Assembly (NCBI GenBank): GCA_014584635.1
Contig: JACTML010000178.1
Span: 1 to 5,212 of the forward strand
DNA: 5,212 bases
Source of the DNA: Nitrosomonas eutropha
GTDB taxonomy: Bacteria; Pseudomonadota; Gammaproteobacteria; Burkholderiales; Nitrosomonadaceae
Direction: 5' to 3'
This document shows positions 1 through 5,212 of the stretch, piece by piece. Position numbers and translations under genes: made by a program. The notes beneath the pieces are model-generated. The model was given only the letters and a program-made list of their open reading frames with translations, made no database searches and was not told the DNA's origin. Within the stretch, counting starts at the first letter, position 1. The number at the start of each line of letters is the position of its first letter.

Positions 1-182
1 AATACTGATGCGGGTTTGGAGCGTTGTCAATATTCTTTGCGAAAAATGTGGATATTTTTGTGCTTGTCAAGGAAAATGTTTATGACAAATAAAAAAATCA
101 GGATTTTTATATTTTTCAAAGTAACAGTCAGATATGGATTTCCGCGCTATCTCTGGCTTTAAAGTGAACGAGGTTCTGTTTT
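1..182. other. A+T-rich non-coding leader with short repeats
   Basis: No gene is visible here. By my count about two thirds of the bases are A or T, clearly richer than the genes that follow. It holds a direct repeat TTGTCAA at 24-30 and 64-70, with a weaker TTTTCAA at 113-119. The inverted pair TTGTCA (64-69) and TGACAA (83-88) is separated by 13 bases. There are two A/T-only palindromes with AAAAAT/ATTTTT arms, at 42-59 (6-base centre) and 93-108 (4-base centre). TATATT at 108-113 resembles a -10 box, but no well-spaced -35 partner is present (ATGACA at 82-87 leaves a 20-base spacer). The region presumably carries the promoter and control sites of the gene starting at 183, but none can be assigned firmly. 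Confidence 0.5.
168..173 (+). promoter_or_regulatory. Probable ribosome binding site for the GTG start at 183
   Basis: ACGAGG lies 9 bases before the GTG at 183. The next in-frame upstream codon of interest is a TGA at 165-167, so the frame cannot extend further. The first in-frame ATG (201) has no comparable purine-rich site at the right distance. This supports GTG-183 as the start. Confidence 0.5.
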
Positions 183-800
183 GTGGTTAATCAGACTGAC
201 ATGGACGGCTTTGCGGCACTGATTCATCAGGTACGTCACTGTACTTTATGCGCCGGACAGTTGCCACTGGAACCAAGGCCGGTATTCCAGTTGCACGAAT
301 CGGCCCGTATCCTGATAGCCAGTCAGGCACCGGGCAGACGTGTACATGAAACGGGTATACCCTTTGATGATCCCAGCGGCAATCGGTTGCGCGAGTGGCT
401 GAACCTGTCGCATGAAGTTTTTTATGATCCGCATCAGATAGCCATCCTGCCTATGGGCTTGTGTTTTCCGGGAACAGGCAAATCCGGTGATTTGCCTCCT
501 CGGCCTGAGTGCGCATCCACATGGCGATCAGCACTGCTGGCGCATCTGAAAAACATCAGGCTTACTCTGCTGATAGGCCAGTACGCCCAAACCTATTATT
601 TTACCCGGCAGTATGGAAAATCAGTGACAACGCTGACCGAAAATGTTCGTTCCTGGCAAAAATTCTGGCCTGATATTGTGCCGCTTCCCCACCCCAGCCC
701 ACGTAATAATCTCTGGTTGAAACGTAATCCATGGTTTATGGAGGAAGTTATTCCCCTGCTGCGGGAGCGGATTGCTGTAATGCTTGCATCGAACAATTAG
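183..800 (+). CDS. Uracil-DNA glycosylase-superfamily protein (probable Fe-S type)
   Basis: A 205-residue protein beginning with GTG, with ACGAGG 9 bases upstream; ATG at 201 is an alternative start. It belongs to the uracil-DNA glycosylase fold, whose members flip uracil or other damaged bases out of DNA and cleave the N-glycosidic bond. Visible motifs are SQAPG at residues 47-51 followed by TGIPFDDPSG, matching the first active-site motif, and HPSPRN at 170-175 followed by WLKRNPWF, matching the second. Cysteines 20, 23, 94 and 110 are spaced (CxxC, then C-x15-C) like the 4Fe-4S ligands of family 4/5 enzymes. The usual acidic or Asn residue of motif 1 is Gln48 here, so it does not fit a classical family and its activity is unproven. 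It converges on uvrC with 4 bp between stops and stands alone on its strand. Superfamily assignment is firm; substrate is unknown. Confidence 0.85.
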   Translation: MVNQTDMDGFAALIHQVRHCTLCAGQLPLEPRPVFQLHESARILIASQAPGRRVHETGIPFDDPSGNRLREWLNLSHEVFYDPHQIAILPMGLCFPGTGKSGDLPPRPECASTWRSALLAHLKNIRLTLLIGQYAQTYYFTRQYGKSVTTLTENVRSWQKFWPDIVPLPHPSPRNNLWLKRNPWFMEEVIPLLRERIAVMLASNN

Positions 801-804
801 GTTC

Positions 805-2622
805 CTAACGCAGTTCCCGGTAGATTTTTTCTGCCAGTGCCCGGCTGATTCCGTCGGTTTGCTGCAATTCTTCAATGCTGGCATTTTTTACCCCCTTGAG
901 TCCGCCAAAGCGGGTGAGCAGATTTTGACGGCGTCTGCTGCCAACGCCTGCGATCTGTTCAAGCGAGGAAGTTCTGCGAGTTTTGGCGCGCTTTGCCCGA
1001 TGCCCCTGAATGGCAAAACGATGTGCTTCATCGCGAATCTGCTGAATGAGGTGCAAGGCAGGATGGTCGTCCGGCAAGTGCAGTATTTCTTCCTGCCAGG
1101 GGAGAATCAGTTGTTCCAGTCCCGGTTTGCGTGTCTCGCCTTTTGCCACACCCACCAGCGGAATGTCATTGAGCCCCAGCTCAATCATCACTTCATTGGC
1201 AACGTTGATTTGTCCCTTGCCGCCGTCGATCAGAATCAGATCAGGCAGTTTTCCTTCTTCCATGGCAATTTTCGCGTAGCGCCGCTGCAATACGTCACGC
1301 ATGGCGGCATAATCATCTCCCGGAGTAATGCCGGTGATGTTATAGCGGCGATATTCTCCGTTGCGCATGGCAAAGCGATCGTATACCACACAGGAAGCAA
1401 TGGTTGCCTCGCCCATGGTGTGACTGATATCAAAGCATTCGATGCGTGACAGCGTGGGCAGATTGAGCACTTCCTGCAGCGCGTGCAGCCTGTCTTCCTG
1501 ACTGGCCTGTTGAATCTGCTTTTGTTGTAGAGCCAGTTGTGCATTTTCGGCGGCCATATCCAGCCATTTGCGGCGCTCCCCAATCGGGTTAATCGACAGG
1601 GTAACCTTGTGTCCGGCCTGCGCGGTCAGCAATTTTTGCAATAATGCTATCCGGATTTTCTGGCTGAGAATAATCAGTGGTGGAACACTGCGATTCAGGT
1701 AATGCTGGCTGACAAAGGCTTCCAGAACGGTACTGACGGTGTCCTGGTGTACGTTCTGCGGAAAAAAGGTTTTATCGCCCAGATGTCGCCCGCTGCGGAT
1801 CATAACCAGATTGATGGCAACGGCATGTTCGTCTTCTCCAGTGACGCAGGCAATGACATCTGCATCCAGTGCCCTGCCGCTGTCAACAAACTGTTTTTCC
1901 TGGATTTTGCGCAAAGCCTGCATCTGATCGCGGAACACCGCAGCTTGTTCATATGCCTGCTGGTCAGATGCAGTGAGCATTTTTCGCTCAATCATTTTCA
2001 GCACTTCATCCTGCTTGCCTTGCAGAAACAGGATCGCGCTGCTGACATCAGCCTGATAGGCTTCCGGTGAAATGAGTCCCACACATGGCGCGCTGCAGCG
2101 TTTGATCTGGTACAGCAGGCAGGGCCGGGTCCGGTTATTGAATACTGAATTTTCACAAGTGCGCAGCTGAAAAACCTTTTGCAACAGCTGAATACTGGAT
2201 TTAACCACACCTGCATTGGGAAACGGACCGAAGTACTGATGACGGTTATCCAGTGCGCCGCGATAAAACGCGATTCTGGGGAAAGCATGATTGGTCAGCA
2301 GTAGGTAAGGGTAGGATTTATCATCCCGAAATAGAATGTTATAGCGCGGAGCGAGGCTTTTGATCAGGTTGTTTTCCAGCAGCAGCGCTTCTGCTTCAGA
2401 ACGTGTGACGGTGGTTTCAATTCCGGCAATCTGCGATACCATGAGCCGGATACGCGGCGACAAACCGGATTTCTGAAAATAGGACGATACCCTTTTTCGC
2501 AGATCAATCGCCTTACCTACATAGATGACATCACCCGTTGCATTCAGCATGCGGTATACCCCGGGCTGTGAAGGCAGCGTGAGGACGAATGCTTTTCCGT
2601 CAAAAGGAGTATCTGCGGGCAA
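805..2622 (-). CDS. uvrC: Excinuclease ABC subunit C (UvrC)
   Basis: A 605-residue UvrC, close to the usual length of about 610, and apparently intact. In nucleotide excision repair UvrC joins UvrB on damaged DNA and cuts both sides of the lesion in the cytoplasm. Domains in order: GIY-YIG nuclease at about 16-95 (GVY 21-23, YVG 34-36, Arg42, Glu78), for the 3' cut. Four cysteines at 156, 168, 176 and 180 have the spacing of the UvrC Fe-S cluster. The UVR domain that contacts UvrB is at about 204-240. The RNase H-like nuclease at about 380-540 has Asp398 in FDISH, Asp466 in LIDGGKGQ and His534 in DEAHRFA, for the 5' cut. Tandem helix-hairpin-helix motifs occupy about 552-605. The start is TTG (CAA at 2620-2622 on the + strand), with GAGG 9 bases upstream; no ATG lies near the N-terminus, and residues 6-24 align with the start of known UvrC. 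It is last in the glycosylase-tautomerase-uvrC cluster. Confidence 0.97.
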   Translation of the reverse strand: MPADTPFDGKAFVLTLPSQPGVYRMLNATGDVIYVGKAIDLRKRVSSYFQKSGLSPRIRLMVSQIAGIETTVTRSEAEALLLENNLIKSLAPRYNILFRDDKSYPYLLLTNHAFPRIAFYRGALDNRHQYFGPFPNAGVVKSSIQLLQKVFQLRTCENSVFNNRTRPCLLYQIKRCSAPCVGLISPEAYQADVSSAILFLQGKQDEVLKMIERKMLTASDQQAYEQAAVFRDQMQALRKIQEKQFVDSGRALDADVIACVTGEDEHAVAINLVMIRSGRHLGDKTFFPQNVHQDTVSTVLEAFVSQHYLNRSVPPLIILSQKIRIALLQKLLTAQAGHKVTLSINPIGERRKWLDMAAENAQLALQQKQIQQASQEDRLHALQEVLNLPTLSRIECFDISHTMGEATIASCVVYDRFAMRNGEYRRYNITGITPGDDYAAMRDVLQRRYAKIAMEEGKLPDLILIDGGKGQINVANEVMIELGLNDIPLVGVAKGETRKPGLEQLILPWQEEILHLPDDHPALHLIQQIRDEAHRFAIQGHRAKRAKTRRTSSLEQIAGVGSRRRQNLLTRFGGLKGVKNASIEELQQTDGISRALAEKIYRELR

Positions 2623-2631
2623 GGTACGCTA

Positions 2632-2635
2632 CCTC
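2632..2635 (-). promoter_or_regulatory. Ribosome binding site deciding the TTG start of uvrC
   Basis: GAGG on the minus strand (CCTC on the + strand) lies 9 bases before the TTG at 2622. It sits inside the 14-bp gap just after the tautomerase stop codon (2637-2639), which suggests translation of uvrC follows closely from the upstream gene. Confidence 0.6.
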
Positions 2636-2636
2636 A

Positions 2637-2825
2637 TTATTTATTGTCGCCCAGTAGTTTGCCGCCAATTGCCCAGTCTTCATGCGGCATTTCGTCAAAA
2701 GCGATATAAACGTAGGATTTGGGTTTATGTGCAATCCGCTCCAGTGTATCGGTGATTTCAGTGGCAATCTGCTGCTTCTGTTCATTGGTCAATGTCCCAG
2801 CCAGTCGGATATTTACATAAGGCAT
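2637..2825 (-). CDS. 4-oxalocrotonate tautomerase-like small protein
   Basis: A 62-residue protein starting MPYVNIRLAG. An upstream ATG at 2870 in the same frame would add 15 residues, but ATG-2825 has AGGAG 7 bases before it and puts Pro directly after the initiator Met. That is the signature of this superfamily, where the exposed N-terminal Pro1 is the catalytic base after Met removal. Aligned without gaps from memory to Pseudomonas putida 4-OT, Pro1, the TNEQK segment and the IGGK segment near residues 52-55 match. Arg11 is replaced by Leu, Arg39 by Tyr and Phe50 by Trp, so the 4-OT substrate is unlikely. Family members are small beta-alpha-beta units forming oligomers in the cytoplasm. 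It lies 20 bp after the family-5-type glycosylase gene and 14 bp before uvrC, probably in one operon. Family is confident; reaction is unknown. Confidence 0.88.
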   Translation of the reverse strand: MPYVNIRLAGTLTNEQKQQIATEITDTLERIAHKPKSYVYIAFDEMPHEDWAIGGKLLGDNK

Positions 2826-2832
2826 CTTTGTT

Positions 2833-2837
2833 CTCCT
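2833..2837 (-). promoter_or_regulatory. Ribosome binding site deciding the tautomerase start
   Basis: AGGAG on the minus strand lies 7 bases before the ATG at 2825, inside the 20-bp gap after the glycosylase stop codon. It favours the 62-residue protein with N-terminal Pro over the longer version starting at 2870, which would overlap the glycosylase gene by 25 bp. Confidence 0.75.
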
Positions 2838-2845
2838 GTTGTTAA

Positions 2846-3496
2846 TCAAGTTGCAGTTATATCCCGACAAATTCTGTCAAAGATCTGTTCAAACATGGAT
2901 TCAGTCAAGCGCTTGGTCTGGGTATTGTAGCGACTGCAATGGTAGCTGTCATAAAGCTGTAACCCTGCTGTAACCGCATGAACGGCACCATGGCTGAACG
3001 GATAATCTGCCTTGCGCAATTGCAGGGCCGTCAGCGTAGCCTGGTGGGCGATTGTTCCTAATACCAGTAACGCTTGTCCGCCATTTTTCGAAAAATCATT
3101 CAGCTCGGATGCCAGAAAGCGGTTGCACTGGCGTATTTCTGCCGGCAGTGGTTTATTGGCTGGTGGTAAGCATTTGACAGCATTCGTAATGCGGCAGTTG
3201 ATCAGACGTAATTTATCTTGCGCAGAAGTCGATTCGGCGTGGGTGGCCAATCCGAATTTATACAATGTCTGATAGAGTAGTATGCCAGCGTAATCACCTG
3301 TGAACGGGCGTCCAGTGCGGTTGGCGCCATGCATTCCGGGTGCCAGTCCGATAATTAACAGTTTTGCATGAGGATCGCCAAATGGCGCAACCGGGCGAGC
3401 GTGATAATCAGGATGGCTGGTTTTAACCTGGTCCAGATGTTGTGCCAGTCGCGGGCAATCGCGACAATCTGGCTGAAAAGGGCTTGATGCAGACAT
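2846..3496 (-). CDS. Uracil-DNA glycosylase, family 5 (UDGb-type)
   Basis: A 216-residue enzyme of base excision repair, expected to remove uracil and possibly other deaminated bases from DNA. Motif 1 is GLAPGMHGANRTGRPFTGD at residues 50-68, the hallmark of family 5, which lacks the polar catalytic residue of classic UDGs. Motif 2 is HCSRYNTQTKRLT at 186-198. Cys11, Cys14, Cys109 and Cys124 are placed like the 4Fe-4S ligands of thermophilic family 4/5 enzymes. ATG at 3496 is preferred over the in-frame ATG at 3526 because AGAGGA lies just upstream of it and because the N-terminal CxxC follows directly; the longer form would add 10 residues. It is first in the minus-strand cluster with the tautomerase and uvrC, and diverges from the tamA-like gene. 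The Lys195 position is usually Gly in the motif as I remember it, a minor oddity. Confidence 0.9.
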   Translation of the reverse strand: MSASSPFQPDCRDCPRLAQHLDQVKTSHPDYHARPVAPFGDPHAKLLIIGLAPGMHGANRTGRPFTGDYAGILLYQTLYKFGLATHAESTSAQDKLRLINCRITNAVKCLPPANKPLPAEIRQCNRFLASELNDFSKNGGQALLVLGTIAHQATLTALQLRKADYPFSHGAVHAVTAGLQLYDSYHCSRYNTQTKRLTESMFEQIFDRICRDITAT

Positions 3497-3500
3497 GCTG

Positions 3501-3506
3501 TCCTCT
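3501..3506 (-). promoter_or_regulatory. Ribosome binding site deciding the family-5 glycosylase start
   Basis: AGAGGA on the minus strand ends 4 bases before the ATG at 3496. This supports the 216-residue protein rather than a start 30 bp further upstream at 3526, which has no such site. Confidence 0.7.
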
Positions 3507-3538
3507 TGTTGTAAAATAAGCGGCACTTATCGCTACCT

Positions 3539-3568
3539 GTTATCCATGAACTTTCCATTCACTATCAA
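3539..3568 (-). promoter_or_regulatory. Candidate promoter of the glycosylase-tautomerase-uvrC cluster
   Basis: On the minus strand, TTGATA (3563-3568; 5 of 6 to the -35 consensus) is followed after 18 bases by GATAAC (3539-3544; 4 of 6 to the -10 consensus). This would start transcription about 35 bases before the glycosylase ATG. It overlaps the 5' end of the divergent tamA-like gene. The match is only moderate and found by eye. Confidence 0.25.
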
Positions 3569-4880
3569 AAACCATATTGGCGCTTCAGACGAACAAAGCA
3601 GGTATGGGTGGCGCGTGTTCAAATGCGGCATTTTTTCGGGCAGATACGGTTGGGGTTTCCTGGTGCTGTTGTTTGGTTTGTTGTATTTGTCCTGTTGTGG
3701 AATTGCCTGGGCTGCTTCCACTGCTGATAAAGAAGAGGTAAAGGAAAAAAAACTAGATCCTGTTAAGGTAATAATTGTTGCTCCAGATAAAGTCAAGGCA
3801 CTACTGGAAAAATATATTACACCCCCGGGCAAGCCGTTTGCATCCGCGATCAGAGAAGCTGCTTATGCGCGCAAGATCAAGCAGGAATTTGCTGAATTGC
3901 TGGCAACCGAAGGATACTTCACGCCTGAAATCGAATTTACAAAGCAAAAAAATAATGCCAAAGCTTATGAATTGCAGGTAGCGCCCGGGCCACGCACTCG
4001 TGTGGCTGCGGTATCGATTGAGTTTCAGGGGGATCTGGCAAAGGATGAACCGGAACAACGTGCACGAGCAGCGCGGTTACGCGCGGAATGGCCTTTGCAA
4101 CCGGGCAAGATTTTTCGCAGTGGTCGCTGGGAAGATGCCAAGTCAGATTTGCTTGCCAGCATAGCGGATGTGGATTATGCCGCTGCCCATATCGTTGACA
4201 GCCAGGCGAAGGTTGATCCTGAAGCAGCACAAGCAACGCTGTCAGTTGTCATCGATTCTGGTCCGGCGTTTCGTTATGGTGAGCTGCAAATTGTTGGACT
4301 GGAGCGTTATCAATCGGAAGTTGTGCTGAACAGCGTGCCCTTTCATCCGGGAGATCCTTATCGTCGTGATCAATTATTGGCTTTTCAGGCAGCGTTGCAA
4401 AACGGGAAGCTGTTTAATTCAGCTGCGGTAGCGATCAAACCAGATCCGGCTTTGCATGCAGCGGTGCCGGTTACTGTCAATCTGGTGGAGGCAAAATCCA
4501 AGCATTTTGGTGCGGGTGTTGGCTATAGCTCCAATAATGGTGCGCGCGGTGAAATCAATTATCGTGATTATAATTTTCTGGGGCGCGCCTGGAATCTGGG
4601 TAGCTTGCTGCGGCTGGAACAAAAGCGCCAGACGTTTTCCACGCGAATCGATACTTTGCCGGATGCTAATCACTATCAATATTCCTCCGGTGTGCGGGTT
4701 GAGAGAACAGATATTAAAAACCTGAAAACATTTAACCAGCGTGTTGATTTCTCCAGAATCAGAACGACAGCGCATTCTGTTTTGCAAGTAGGGGTCAACT
4801 GGCAGCGAGAGGAACGGGAACCTTCCGGTGCGCCGAAAACCACCAACGAGACCCTGGCACTGGATACATGGTTTCGTTAT

Positions 4881-4999
4881 CACGATATTGATGATCCGGT
4901 GAACGTACATAGCGGATTTGTTTCAGAAGCACGTCTGGGCACGATATTGATGATCCGGTGAACGTACATAGCGGATTTGTTTCAGAAGCACGTCTGGGC
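4881..4999 (+). repeat. Exact 59-bp tandem duplication, two copies
   Basis: Copy 1 is 4881-4939 and copy 2 is 4940-4998, identical at every base. The base after each copy is also C (4940 and 4999), so the match is 60 bases with one shared base, a single-base microhomology at the junction. The unit begins CACGATATTGATG and ends GTCTGGG. It encodes part of the Omp85 barrel (residues HDIDDPV to SEARL). Since 59 is 3x19+2, the second copy breaks the frame. No other copy is seen in the window. Confidence 0.98.
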
Positions 5000-5212
5000 G
5001 GAGGATCCAGTTATGTCTTGTCTGATCAGGATTTTATTCGCAGCTACTTAAGACATCAGCAATGGGTACCTGTTGGTCGGCGCGATACACTGTATTTTCG
5101 TGCAGAAGCTGGCTATACCCTGGCTTCTTCGCGCAAGGGTATTCCGCAGGAATATCTGTTCCGCGCAGGGGGAATTCAATCAATTCGCGGTTATGATTTT
5201 CTAAGCGTGGGA
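4940..5212 (+). other. Frame-shifted C-terminal barrel segment of the tamA-like gene (open to window end)
   Basis: Read from 4940, this frame gives 91 codons with no stop. It starts with the same 19 residues as copy 1 and continues into GGGSSYVLSDQDF, barrel strands, and the RAGGIQSIRGYDF segment, whose IRGY corresponds to the conserved VRGF/Y motif that packs inside Omp85 barrels. It continues off the window. On its own it would have no signal peptide or POTRA domains. A GTG at 4958-4960 in this frame overlaps the premature TGA (4959-4961) as GTGA, but has no visible Shine-Dalgarno. It is best treated as the remainder of the interrupted gene. Confidence 0.85.

Larger units (their letters stand above)
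3546..5212 (+). pseudogene. tamA: tamA-like Omp85-family assembly protein, frameshifted by a 59-bp tandem duplication and cut by the window edge
   Basis: TamA sits in the outer membrane and, with inner-membrane TamB, helps insert outer-membrane proteins such as autotransporters. From ATG-3546 the frame gives a signal peptide with hydrophobic core at about residues 36-48 and likely cleavage after AWA (54-56). POTRA-like domains follow at about 72-146, 150-236 and 242-315 (the last beginning GELQIVGLERY). The 16-stranded barrel begins near residue 320 with FGAGVGYSSNNG. At codon 446 the first copy of a 59-bp repeat begins; the second copy shifts the frame and translation stops at TGA 4959-4961 after 471 residues. 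Reading the second copy in the other frame, the barrel continues without a stop to the window end, with the Omp85 IRGY motif at 5183-5194. The start is uncertain: no good Shine-Dalgarno precedes 3546, ATG-3495 overlaps the divergent gene, and GTG-3615 would give a more ordinary signal peptide. Confidence 0.85.

Noticed and set aside
93..113. A/T hairpin followed by a T-rich run, considered as a terminator for a gene left of the window
   Set aside because: The stem is six A/T pairs only with no G/C, and no upstream coding sequence is visible, so it would make a very weak terminator.
797..808. Palindrome between the convergent genes considered as a bidirectional terminator
   Set aside because: The usable stem is only about four base pairs with a four-base loop and there is no T-run on either side.
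784..1449. A 221-codon open frame on the + strand opposite uvrC
   Set aside because: It lies wholly antisense to well-conserved uvrC coding sequence apart from its first bases, has no recognisable domain, and its composition is what the uvrC codons would produce on the opposite strand.
1702..2070. A 122-codon open frame on the + strand opposite uvrC
   Set aside because: Antisense to the uvrC middle region, no family resemblance and no convincing ribosome binding site; a shadow frame.
3484..3517. Promoter for the tamA-like gene formed by TTGATG (3484-3489) and TAAAAT (3512-3517)
   Set aside because: The 22-base spacer is too long for a standard promoter; no better-spaced pair was found on the + strand.
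3595..3720. Lipoprotein signal (LSCC near residues 48-51) in the tamA-like protein
   Set aside because: The residues before Cys do not fit a lipobox, and a normal signal peptidase I site (AWA) follows directly; TamA is a barrel protein, not a lipoprotein.
4419..4910. A 163-codon open frame on the minus strand within the tamA-like gene
   Set aside because: Antisense to clear Omp85 barrel coding sequence, with no recognisable motif.

Overview
The window carries five protein-coding loci and fits a Gram-negative proteobacterium. A TamA/Omp85 outer-membrane assembly gene implies an outer membrane, and the uvrC, uracil-DNA glycosylase and tautomerase sequences all look proteobacterial. Base composition is near 50% G+C by eye. 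A betaproteobacterium of the Nitrosomonas type is my best guess, but it is an inference from overall resemblance. No RNA gene, CRISPR array, insertion sequence or attachment site was recognised.

Layout. Positions 1-182 are an A+T-rich leader (about two-thirds A+T) with short repeats and no gene. A + strand gene (183-800) encodes a uracil-DNA glycosylase-superfamily protein with a GTG start. It converges with uvrC (805-2622, minus strand), with only 4 bp between the stop codons. Reading leftwards on the minus strand, a compact three-gene cluster runs from a family-5-type uracil-DNA glycosylase (start 3496), through a 62-residue 4-oxalocrotonate-tautomerase-like protein (2825-2637), to uvrC (2622-805). 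The gaps are 20 and 14 bp, each holding the Shine-Dalgarno of the next gene, so this looks like one operon joining base excision and nucleotide excision repair. Diverging from it is a tamA-like gene on the + strand, which runs off the right edge.

The most notable feature is in the tamA-like gene. An exact 59-bp unit (4881-4939) is repeated directly in tandem (4940-4998). Because 59 is not a multiple of 3, the repeat shifts the frame and produces a TGA at 4959-4961. Removing one copy restores a continuous Omp85 barrel reading frame to the end of the window, including the conserved IRGY motif of the barrel. This is either a very recent inactivating (and potentially reversible) duplication or an assembly/sequencing artefact; the sequence alone cannot decide.

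Together the genes describe a DNA-repair neighbourhood (two distinct uracil-glycosylase-superfamily proteins flanking the UvrC nuclease, plus a small tautomerase of unknown substrate) next to an envelope-biogenesis gene. I see no convincing evidence for a wholly new multi-gene system. The points worth following are the tamA duplication, the repair operon, and the unusual active-site residues of the tautomerase and of the first glycosylase-like protein.
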